64,000 nt of DNA, taken from assembly GCA_031383405.1 (NCBI GenBank), contig JANMZO010000266.1:1-64000 (forward strand). Direction: 5' to 3'. Both the position numbers and the translations under genes were made by a program. The DNA comes from JANMZO01 sp031383405. Its GTDB lineage: Bacteria; Actinomycetota; Acidimicrobiia; Acidimicrobiales; JANYDT01. This document shows positions 33,742 through 41,162 of the stretch, one piece after another. The notes under the pieces are model-generated. The model saw only the letters and a program-made list of their open reading frames with translations, did no database searches and had not been told where the DNA came from. Numbering within the stretch: the first letter of the stretch is position 1; each line of letters opens with the position of its first letter.

Positions 33742-33875
33742 GATCCATCGACGCTACTTGGTCCCGATTGCGAGGCGCGTCACGTCGGTTGGGTCACTGG
33801 TGCACTGAAGCGGAAGTGCGTTGAATGTCGAGGGGGAAGAAATCCCGGTTTACGGCCGTGGCCCGCGTGTGACGT

Positions 33876-34883
33876 TCAGGCGGCAGGCGCGACTGCGGAG
33901 CTCAACGCGGTCTCGATTGCCGTTTCCTGTCGGCTGGTCAGCCGACGCCACAACGCCACGTAGCTGTGGTGCACGAGTCCGTCGGGAAAATATCCGGCCG
34001 CTTCGAGCTCGTCGTGGAAACGGGGAAGGTTGCGCCACGTGACGCCCGCGTCGAGGTGGTGGGCGATGTGCCATCCGGTGTGGAAGGGGACCATCCAGAA
34101 CCTGGCCATCAGGCCCTGCTTGCAGTGGTGGGTGACGAGGCGCTCGTCGGAACTGGCGGTCATGCCCCCGTGCTCGGCGATTGCCCGCAACCGGTTGATC
34201 ACCCGCCACACCGTCATCCACGGAGCGAACCACAGAACCGGCCAAGCCCACCAACCGACGGTGAACGAGAGAACAACGATCAAGACAATCTGCACACTTA
34301 GGATCTTGACAACCGACATGCGGGCGATTGGACTCCTGAGGCCTCGGAGTAAGCCGCGGAATATCTTGAGACCTGACTGTCCGCTGGCATCGCGACGCAT
34401 TTTGCGGATGAATGAAGCCTTGGTTATCGGGTAACCCGCGTAGAGGGATTTGTCGGGCTCATCGGGTCCGAGCGCATTGCGATGGTGCGCCATGTGCGAT
34501 CGCCGGTACGCTCCCTGGGAGACGAATGCGGGCGCGTTGACGAGCCACACCCCGGCGAGGTCATTGAGTTTCTGGCTCGAGAAGAGGAGACGGTGGGCCG
34601 ACTCATGCCCGAGGATGCCGAAGAGTCCGTGACCGCGGCCCATGAGGACGAAAACCGGAATCCAAAGCGGCCACCATCGGGTCTGCGACACGACCCACTG
34701 CGTGCCGAGAATGAGACCGAGCGTCTGCGACCACACGGAGACGATGGTCAGAACGTTGCGGACGTTTGCTATGCGGCGCAGGTCGGCCCTCATCGGCATG
34801 TGTGCCATCCCTCTCGCGTTCAACCGTTCCGTCGGAAGAACCTCGGGCAGGAGTCGGGCATCGGGCAGCATGGTGATGGCCAT
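33876..34883 (-). CDS. Membrane fatty acid desaturase
   Basis: A membrane di-iron desaturase/hydroxylase with all three histidine boxes: HESAH (near residue 93), HMAHH (near residue 128) and HTGWHIAHH (near residue 266). Transmembrane segments lie between them. I place the start at the ATG ending at 34883 (335 residues) rather than 12 codons upstream. A perfect TATAAT on this strand at 34888-34893 sits 4 nt before that ATG, implying a leaderless transcript. It is divergent from a PaaX-type regulator with only 27 bp between the start codons, suggesting it is that regulator's target. Confidence 0.85.
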   Translation of the reverse strand: MAITMLPDARLLPEVLPTERLNARGMAHMPMRADLRRIANVRNVLTIVSVWSQTLGLILGTQWVVSQTRWWPLWIPVFVLMGRGHGLFGILGHESAHRLLFSSQKLNDLAGVWLVNAPAFVSQGAYRRSHMAHHRNALGPDEPDKSLYAGYPITKASFIRKMRRDASGQSGLKIFRGLLRGLRSPIARMSVVKILSVQIVLIVVLSFTVGWWAWPVLWFAPWMTVWRVINRLRAIAEHGGMTASSDERLVTHHCKQGLMARFWMVPFHTGWHIAHHLDAGVTWRNLPRFHDELEAAGYFPDGLVHHSYVALWRRLTSRQETAIETALSSAVAPAA

Positions 34884-34910
34884 GCGGATTATATTACATT
34901 GTGTAGTCAA
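34884..34910. promoter_or_regulatory. 27-bp shared promoter/operator between desaturase and PaaX-like gene
   Basis: The divergent start codons are only 27 bp apart. On the minus strand TATAAT (34893-34888) is placed for a leaderless desaturase mRNA. An inverted repeat TACA-TTG-TGTA at 34895-34905 overlaps both promoters and is a candidate operator for the PaaX-like regulator. Confidence 0.55.
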
Positions 34911-35735
34911 ATGAAGCAAGTTAGTAACAACGAACCCAACGAACCCAACGAACCCAACGCTGTGGCGACCCTGCGTCCGCTAAGCGCGAGGTCGGTTATT
35001 GCCAGTACCTTGCTCGGCACGCGCCCGCCGTCACTTCCGGGTCGGCAGTTGGTCCGGTCGTGCGAGATCCTCGGGATAGCCGGAGGAACAGCCCGGGTGG
35101 CGATGACGCGAATGGTCGCCACGGGTGAGTTGGCGGTGGAGGATGGTCGTTACACGTTGATCGGACCGCTGCGGGAACGCCAGCGTCGGCAGGACGAGAG
35201 TCTGCAAGGTGCTTCGGATCCCGAAGCCGGCTCACACGGTGCCCCATGGTCATTGTTCGTGATCGATGGGGGCGGGCCCCGGTCGGCAGGCGAGCGTTCG
35301 ATGCTCCGGACCACGCTTCTCCGATATCGCTACGGCGAAGTACGTGAAGGCGTGTGGTCCCGTCCGGCGAACCTTTCGACGCTAGATCACGCGCGAGCGG
35401 CCATCGCAACCCACGCCGCACATTGGCTGGCCGCCCCGGACGATGCACCCTCGCTGGTCGGCGCCCTGTGGGATCTGGGGTCCTGGTCGAATGAGGCGCA
35501 GCGCCTCCGCGACGCGATGAATCGGGGCAAGCGGGACCTCAACCGTTCCCGGAGCGACACCCTGCCGGAGAACTTCGCTCTCGACGCAGCGGTTATCCGT
35601 CACCTTCAGGCCGACCCCCTGCTCCCGTCGGCGCTGTTACCCGCCGACTGGCCCGGACGGGACCTGCGGCTCGAGCGCGAGACGTTCGATGCAGCGTTCA
35701 ACCGCGTGTGGCGCGCCGCCCTGCGGTTCGCATGA
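34911..35735 (+). CDS. PaaX-family transcriptional regulator
   Basis: A 274-residue protein with the PaaX layout: an N-terminal winged helix (SARSVIASTLLGTRPPSLPGRQLVRSCEILGIAGGTARVAMTRM) and the LGIxxxxxRVAMTRMVATGEL recognition segment, then YTLIGPL. Next comes the Cas2-like middle domain (WSLFVIDGG...RSMLRTTLLRYRYGEVREGVWSRP), and a C-terminal domain with DPLLPSALLPADWPG. The N-terminal NEPNEPNEPN run is a short peptide repeat. PaaX-type proteins sense acyl-CoA thioesters. Divergence from a desaturase suggests lipid control. The start is ATG 34911. Confidence 0.85.
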   Translation: MKQVSNNEPNEPNEPNAVATLRPLSARSVIASTLLGTRPPSLPGRQLVRSCEILGIAGGTARVAMTRMVATGELAVEDGRYTLIGPLRERQRRQDESLQGASDPEAGSHGAPWSLFVIDGGGPRSAGERSMLRTTLLRYRYGEVREGVWSRPANLSTLDHARAAIATHAAHWLAAPDDAPSLVGALWDLGSWSNEAQRLRDAMNRGKRDLNRSRSDTLPENFALDAAVIRHLQADPLLPSALLPADWPGRDLRLERETFDAAFNRVWRAALRFA

Positions 35736-36115
35736 TTCATCGTCCCGCTGTTTGATGGCGGTGGGCCCGGCCTCCACTTCGTTTCGGCACCCACCGCTGT
35801 CGGCCGTTCATTCGGGCTCAGAGCTGCACTTACTCGCTACGCTCGCTCTTTCCGCTTTCGCCGACGGCCAGCTTCCAACGTCGTTTCGCTAGGGCCCCGG
35901 TCAAGTATGCGGCTCGCGTGATTTTATGGTCCACGGTCAAGCATCGCGAGCGCCCGATCTGACTGCGCCGCCGGCGGGCCCCGGCGCCGGAGCGCTCCTG
36001 TGCGTGGGCTCTCCGACTCACCGCTGTGCGTCTGCGTGATGTGGCTGTCATCGTTCTCTCAGTTCATTGACGTTACGCTTCGGGCGTCCCTTCTCTGCGT
36101 AGAGCCCCGTTCGCC
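35736..36115. other. 380-bp non-coding stretch
   Basis: I see no gene here. It begins with an 8-bp stem GCGGTGGG (35758-35765) with CCCACCGC (35790-35797), probably the terminator of the PaaX-like gene. An imperfect direct repeat CGGTCAAGYATSCG occurs at 35898 and 35934. A GC-rich GCCGGCGGGCCCCGGCGCCGG segment begins near 35970 (quoted only in part by nature). TTGACG at 36067 could be the -35 of the following gene, but no convincing -10 is seen. Confidence 0.4.
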
Positions 36116-36970
36116 ATGAAATCCCGTTCCACGACCTTCGCTGCGTTCACGACCTTCCTGTTGATGTTCGCGTTCGGCTTCGCGGGGGCGTTCGCCGTGG
36201 TTCAGCATAGGAACAAGTCGTCCGACCCGGTGGTGGATAGGACCGATGGCGTCGTCGACTCGACCGTGTCCGACTCCACGATTCCGCTCGGTCTTGATTC
36301 CACGATCGCCGATTCGTCCCTTGCCGATACAACCCAGCCGCCGCCGGAATCGACGCCTCCGACTCAGCCGAAGCCAACCGTCCCGCCCGCACGGTCCACT
36401 CCACCGCTCTCGACTGCGGGTGCGGTTCTCTCAGCGCCTGGTGCCCCCGAGCCGCGCCAGTTGAACGCCAACGACGTCTGCAGCAGCCTGGCCCGCACCG
36501 GCTCGGCCGACCTCTGCGACACCTTCACGATCGGTAATGCACAGTTTGCCTGGGTCTTCGAAGGGGGAGGGGAAGGGGTCGACCTGCTCGCCGCCGATGC
36601 TGACCTTCCGGATGTGTACACCGTCCAACTGCGGGCGAACAGCCTCCCGGCCCAGCCCCCCCGGATCGTCGATGTCACAGGCGACGGCCAAGCGGAGATG
36701 GTCCTCGGGTGGCGTGGTGAAGACGGACTGCTCCAGGTCGACATCGTCGAGGCCAGAGGTCGATCCCTCGTCGTCACCTTGCACCTGGAGTTGGTCGACG
36801 GACGGGTCTCAGCCGGTGGAGGTTCTCTCGATGTGTGGAACGGCATTCCGCAGAGCGGCGACGATCCCACGAGCCCGAGCAGCTTCGATCGCTGGACCTA
36901 CGAGAAGCGTGGCGGACGCTGGGTTGCCAGCGCCGAACGCGACGACAACCCGCCGAGTGGCCAGCTCTAG
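36116..36970 (+). CDS. Exported or membrane-anchored protein of unknown function
   Basis: The 284-residue product begins with a hydrophobic segment (residues 8-28, AAFTTFLLMFAFGFAGAFAVV) acting as an uncleaved anchor or signal. A Thr/Pro/Ser-rich linker follows (about residues 35-120). The C-terminal domain of about 165 residues has two cysteines (VCSSLARTGSADLCDTF) likely to form a disulfide, and the segment IVDVTGDGQAEMVLGWRGEDG, which resembles a single FG-GAP/VCBS-like beta-propeller blade. I do not recognise the family. It is monocistronic, and the tag gene converges on it. Confidence 0.65.
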   Translation: MKSRSTTFAAFTTFLLMFAFGFAGAFAVVQHRNKSSDPVVDRTDGVVDSTVSDSTIPLGLDSTIADSSLADTTQPPPESTPPTQPKPTVPPARSTPPLSTAGAVLSAPGAPEPRQLNANDVCSSLARTGSADLCDTFTIGNAQFAWVFEGGGEGVDLLAADADLPDVYTVQLRANSLPAQPPRIVDVTGDGQAEMVLGWRGEDGLLQVDIVEARGRSLVVTLHLELVDGRVSAGGGSLDVWNGIPQSGDDPTSPSSFDRWTYEKRGGRWVASAERDDNPPSGQL

Positions 36971-36976
36971 CCCGGT

Positions 36977-37129
36977 GTGATCGTTCACGGTGTCGGCGCC
37001 TCGGTGGCCAGGTCCGTCTAGCAGCGGTGTCAGCCTTCGACGTGATCGTTCACCATGCGGGCGCCTCGGTGGGCCGGGTTCCGCCTAGCAGCGGTGACAG
37101 CCCTCGACGTGATCGTTCACCATGCCGGA
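36977..37129. repeat. Tandem ~66-bp repeats duplicating the 3' end of tag
   Basis: Two full copies (36977-37041 and 37042-37108) and the start of a third (37109 on) share GTGATCGTTCAC at their head and CTAGCAGCGGTG later. The tag stop codon lies in the second copy. The upstream copy still reads, on the minus strand, as a degenerate copy of the last 12 codons of tag with one Cys codon turned to TGA. Confidence 0.8.
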
Positions 37130-37663
37130 GGACTGCATGAACGCATACATCGTCGTGGGGCCCACAAATCGAAATCCGCGCTTCCTCAGCTCTTTCGACA
37201 TCGCCTTTGATTCGGCGGTTTCGGCATCGATCGGGTCCTCGGGGGTGAGGCCGGCCCGGCGGTCTGGCGGTGCGAACGACCAGACCAGTTCGTCGAGTGA
37301 CTCGCCCCGCTCGATCATCGCTGCGGCGACCCGGGCGTTCGAGATCGCGGCGGCTATCTTGGCCCCGTTGCGAATCACACCCGGGTTGGCCATCAATCGG
37401 GCGATGTCATGGTCGCCGAACCCGGCGACCGTCTCGATGTCGAAATTGGCGAAGGCCGCCCGGAACGTCTCGCGTTTGCGCAGAATGGTGATCCAGGACA
37501 GGCCGGCCTGCATTCCTTCAAGCGTGATCTTTTCGAACACCCTGTTCTCCCCATGGAGCGTGACGCCCCATTCGGTGTCGTGATAGCGCTGGTACAGGTC
37601 GTCGTCGGCGCACCAGGAGCAGCGAACGACTCCGTCGGATCCCTGGTGGAGTCGTTGGTTCAT
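37085..37663 (-). CDS. tag: DNA-3-methyladenine glycosylase I
   Basis: Tag excises 3-methyladenine from alkylated DNA. The 192-residue protein has the zinc-binding ends of the family: RCSWC near residue 14 and HVEGCHRC at the C terminus. Helix-hairpin-helix family blocks YHDTEWGVTLHGENRVFEKITLEGMQAGLSWITILRKRE and FVGPTTMYAFMQSSGMVNDH are also present. The frame extends upstream, but the ATG ending at 37663 (MNQRLHQGSDG...) is the family-consistent start. The 3' end is embedded in tandem repeats that look like duplications of the gene tail. Confidence 0.93.
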   Translation of the reverse strand: MNQRLHQGSDGVVRCSWCADDDLYQRYHDTEWGVTLHGENRVFEKITLEGMQAGLSWITILRKRETFRAAFANFDIETVAGFGDHDIARLMANPGVIRNGAKIAAAISNARVAAAMIERGESLDELVWSFAPPDRRAGLTPEDPIDAETAESKAMSKELRKRGFRFVGPTTMYAFMQSSGMVNDHVEGCHRC

Positions 37664-37795
37664 CGCAAGATCCTCGCGCGCCCGGACGACCGACACTTTT
37701 TCATGCGACGCATCGGGGCGCTGAACACTAGAGTTCACGGTCGATACAGCGATGCCAGTCATGGTGGGCGCATAGCCGCACGAAAGAGATCAGTT

Positions 37796-38683
37796 ATGGC
37801 CAGATTTGGTGAAGTTCTAACGGCAATGGTCACTCCCTTTGATGTGAACGGGGCCCTCGACCTCGACGCCGCTCAGGTTCTGGCCAAGTGGCTGGTCGAT
37901 CGGGGCAACGACGGCCTGGTTGTTGCCGGTACCACCGGAGAATCCCCGACCCTCACCGACCAGGAGCAGTTGGATCTCATCAAGGCTGTTTGTGAAGCGG
38001 TGACCGTTCCGGTGATCGCTGGCGCCGGATCGAACGACACGCCCCACGCCATCCATCTCACCAAGGCCATGGCCGGGCTTGGCGCCGCGGGTGTTCTGAC
38101 GGTTACTCCGTACTACAACCGTCCGTCACAGGTCGGTATCGCCAACCACTTCCGGGCCGTGGCTGCGTCGACCGAGCTTCCCGTGATCCTGTACGACATC
38201 CCGGTCCGGACCGGCCGAAAGATCGAGAACGCGACACTCTGGAATCTCGCGCGTGAAGTGTCGAACATCATCGCCGTGAAAGACGCGGCGAACGATGTTG
38301 CGTCAAGTGCCACCCTGATGGCCCATGCTCCCGCCGGGTTCGAATTGATCAGCGGCAACGACAACCAGACCCTACCGCTGATGGCGATCGGGTGTACGGC
38401 CGTAATTGGCGTGGCCACCCACTGGTCGGGAATGGAGCACAAGGAGATGATCACGTCGTTCAAGAAAGGCGACGTCGACCATGCCCGTCGCGTCAACGCC
38501 CGGTTACTTGAGTCCTACGTGTTCGAAGGCAGCGATACGACTCCCAACCCGCAACCGTCGAAAGCCATGATGCGCACGCTCGGGCTGAAAGTCGGGTACT
38601 GCCGACCTCCGATGGATGGCGAGCCGAGCACGCTCGAAGACACCGCCCGTTCGGTATGGAGCAACCTACAGGCAAGCGCATGA
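37796..38683 (+). CDS. dapA: 4-hydroxy-tetrahydrodipicolinate synthase
   Basis: DapA condenses pyruvate with aspartate semialdehyde for lysine and peptidoglycan synthesis. The 295-residue TIM barrel has the Schiff-base Lys162 (IIAVKDAA), catalytic Tyr133 with Arg138 (LYDIPVRTG) and the AGTTGES phosphate/pyruvate loop near residue 44. I chose ATG 37796 because homology begins there. The stop overlaps the rnj start by 4 bp; dapA-rnj coupling is a standard actinobacterial arrangement. Confidence 0.96.
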   Translation: MARFGEVLTAMVTPFDVNGALDLDAAQVLAKWLVDRGNDGLVVAGTTGESPTLTDQEQLDLIKAVCEAVTVPVIAGAGSNDTPHAIHLTKAMAGLGAAGVLTVTPYYNRPSQVGIANHFRAVAASTELPVILYDIPVRTGRKIENATLWNLAREVSNIIAVKDAANDVASSATLMAHAPAGFELISGNDNQTLPLMAIGCTAVIGVATHWSGMEHKEMITSFKKGDVDHARRVNARLLESYVFEGSDTTPNPQPSKAMMRTLGLKVGYCRPPMDGEPSTLEDTARSVWSNLQASA

Positions 38684-40434
38684 CGCCGAGCGCCCGCAAA
38701 GGCGCGACGAAACCGGCCGGGGTGAAACCGGTTGCCCCCCTGGGTACTGCGGGTCGTACAACCTCCGACTCTGCTGCTTCGCCGGTCCGCGTGATCTTCC
38801 TCGGCGGCCTCGGTGAGATCGGGCGAAACTGTACGGTCGTAGAAGTCGAAGGTCGCCTGATGCTGATCGACGTCGGTCTCATGTTCCCCGAAGACGACAT
38901 GCCCGGCATCGACCTGGTGTTGCCCGACTTCACCTTTCTGCGGGAGAACGCCGACCGGATCGAAGGGGCAATCCTCACCCACGGCCACGAGGACCATGTG
39001 GGCGGATTGTCGTATCTCCTGCGCGATGTTTCGTTTCCCCTGTTCGCCACGCAACTCACCTTGAACCTGGCCCGCGGCCGAATTGAAGAAGCGGGTCTCA
39101 CCGGTCGCACGAGTTTCAATCCCGTCGCCGACGGCGAGCGGCGCAAAATCGGGCCATTCGACGTCGAATTTATCCCCGTCGCCCACTCGGTGCCTGATTC
39201 CCTGGGAGTTGCGTTCCACACGCCGCAGGGCGTCATCTACCACACCGGTGATTTCAAGCTCGACCTGACGCCGATCGACGGCCGTATTACCGATCTTGCC
39301 CGTATCGGTGCTATCGGAAAGGATCCGGGAATTCGACTTCTGCTCTCAGACTCCACCAACGCCGAATCCGACGGGCATACCGAGTCGGAAAAAGTCATCG
39401 GCAAGAACCTGTCCAACATCATCCGCGACAACTCGGGGAAGCGTTTGATCGTCGGCTGTTTCGCCTCGCATATCCACCGGGTCCAGCAGGTAATTGAGGC
39501 CGGTGTGGCTTCGGGCCGAAAGGTCACGACGTTGGGTCGATCGATGCGTCGCAACATTCAGATCGCGCGTGAAATGGGTAAGCTCACCGTCCGCGACGAG
39601 GACCTCTTCGACATCGAGAAGCTCGGGGATCACGATCCGAGCAGGGTGCTGATTCTTTCAACCGGTTCGCAGGGCGAACCGATGTCGGCCCTGTCCCTGA
39701 TGGCGGCGGGAGAGAACCGGTTCGTGAAGATCGGTCCCAACGACACCGTTCTGCTGTCCTCCCATGCGATTCCCGGCAACGAAACCAGTGTCGGTCGGGT
39801 AATCGACGGTCTGACCCGCCTCGGGGCCGACGTGATCCATTCGGGTCTCGCCAAGATTCACGTATCCGGCCACGCCAAGCGCGAGGAGTTGAAAACGCTG
39901 CTCTCCGTCGCCAAACCGAAATATTTCATTCCGATCCACGGAGAATACCGTCATCTCACGCATCACACGCGACTGGCCATGGACATGGGCGTTTCGCCGT
40001 CAAACATCTTGCTGTGTGAAGATGGCGACAGCGTGGTGCTGACCGAGGCGGGTATCGACTTCGGTGACACCGTCCCTGCGGGCTTCCTTTACGTCGACGG
40101 CATCGTCGGCGACGTCGGGCAGGGAGTCCTGCGTGACCGCAAGGTGCTCTCCAACGAAGGTGTGGTGGTGGTGATCGTGACCGTCGATGAACAGGGTGGT
40201 GAGATCGTCACCGGCCCCGAAATCATTACCCGCGGGTGGGTCTACGCCCCGGAGGCGGAAACGCTCCTCGGCGAAGCGACAGAAGTTATCCGCAAGAAGT
40301 TGCTCGACGCGATGGGTGACGGCGGTACCGACATCGAGTCGATGAAACGCACTGTTCGTCAGGCCACCGGCAAATTCGTAAGTGAACGAACGAAGCGTCG
40401 GCCGATGATCGTTCCGGTCATTATCGAGGTCTGA
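38680..40434 (+). CDS. rnj: Ribonuclease J
   Basis: RNase J is a metallo-beta-lactamase-fold 5'-exo/endoribonuclease. The zinc motif HxHxDH is His101-Gly-His103-Glu-Asp105-His106 (THGHEDHVGG). Further conserved parts are HSVPDSLG, HTGDFKLD, SDSTNAESDGHTESE and the beta-CASP motif SGHAKREELKTLL with IPIHGEYRHL. The length of 584 residues, with a basic disordered N-terminal tail, matches actinobacterial RNase J. The ATG at 38680 overlaps the dapA stop and is preferred over ATG 38656 in the same frame. Confidence 0.95.
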   Translation: MTPSARKGATKPAGVKPVAPLGTAGRTTSDSAASPVRVIFLGGLGEIGRNCTVVEVEGRLMLIDVGLMFPEDDMPGIDLVLPDFTFLRENADRIEGAILTHGHEDHVGGLSYLLRDVSFPLFATQLTLNLARGRIEEAGLTGRTSFNPVADGERRKIGPFDVEFIPVAHSVPDSLGVAFHTPQGVIYHTGDFKLDLTPIDGRITDLARIGAIGKDPGIRLLLSDSTNAESDGHTESEKVIGKNLSNIIRDNSGKRLIVGCFASHIHRVQQVIEAGVASGRKVTTLGRSMRRNIQIAREMGKLTVRDEDLFDIEKLGDHDPSRVLILSTGSQGEPMSALSLMAAGENRFVKIGPNDTVLLSSHAIPGNETSVGRVIDGLTRLGADVIHSGLAKIHVSGHAKREELKTLLSVAKPKYFIPIHGEYRHLTHHTRLAMDMGVSPSNILLCEDGDSVVLTEAGIDFGDTVPAGFLYVDGIVGDVGQGVLRDRKVLSNEGVVVVIVTVDEQGGEIVTGPEIITRGWVYAPEAETLLGEATEVIRKKLLDAMGDGGTDIESMKRTVRQATGKFVSERTKRRPMIVPVIIEV

Positions 40435-40450
40435 AGCCTCGCGGCCGTGC

Positions 40451-41074
40451 TCAGGCCGCTGTCGCGTTCCTCGGAAACAGGAGTGGCCTCACGTGGGCCG
40501 TGCCGCCCCGGTACTGGCTGGCCATCGGGAGAAAGCGTTCGGCTACCTCGGCGTGGGTGACCTTACCGCTCCGGACGGCTCGGCGAAGGAGATCCTCGGC
40601 CCGACCCGGTCGCGCGTCGATCATGAGCAGGTCCACGGTGGTACGGACGGGCGTGGTGACCACAGCCCCGCTGTCGAGCGTCATGACGTCTTCGGCGCGG
40701 AGGTCCGATCGACGCGTCACGATGGCCAGGGGATTGGGGTGACGGTCACCGCGTGACGCGATGACCTGGGGAAGACCACGTCGTTCAAAGCCGGGGAAGC
40801 CGTGCAACGCGGCGGCGGTGACATGGGAGAGCGCCGACGGGTAGCGACGATCCGCGCTGGCCAACCAGGCGCCGATACACATGCGCTCCCATGTGGGCTC
40901 CGTGAAGGGAAGGACGTACACACTCCGGCAGAGAGGAATAAAGCGGGCGAGGTTCACGCGCCGATCTATCTGTCGCTCCGTATATCCGAGCCCGATCAAC
41001 TGCCAACGGGCGATCACCCCGTGTTGTGTTGACATGAGACTAGCGAATAACTCATCAATAATCATGAAATACAT
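40451..41074 (-). CDS. AbiEi-antitoxin-domain-like protein without the usual C-terminal nuclease domain
   Basis: The 207-residue protein starts with a winged-helix-like segment (STQHGVIARWQLIGLGYTERQIDRRVNLARFIPLCRSVYVL) of the type found in AbiEi-family antitoxin and DUF559-fused proteins. SALSHVTAAALHGFPGF and VTTPVRTTVDLLM are further shared blocks. Actinobacterial relatives normally continue into a Vsr/DUF559-type domain for about 80 more residues, which is absent here, so this is a short form or a truncated remnant. No toxin partner is adjacent. The start could be at residue 1 or at Met14. Confidence 0.6.
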   Translation of the reverse strand: MYFMIIDELFASLMSTQHGVIARWQLIGLGYTERQIDRRVNLARFIPLCRSVYVLPFTEPTWERMCIGAWLASADRRYPSALSHVTAAALHGFPGFERRGLPQVIASRGDRHPNPLAIVTRRSDLRAEDVMTLDSGAVVTTPVRTTVDLLMIDARPGRAEDLLRRAVRSGKVTHAEVAERFLPMASQYRGGTAHVRPLLFPRNATAA

Positions 41075-41162
41075 TCAAATATATGGAAACCCACGCGTCA
41101 AGCGGTCGTTGCATTCGGGTGCAGCTTGCGAATGATGTCGTCCTGCTACGGTTGTTTGCACT

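Noticed and set aside
35736..36115. tRNA or small RNA gene in the 380-bp gap
   Set aside because: No acceptor-stem or T-loop pattern was found; only a terminator-like stem and an imperfect repeat.
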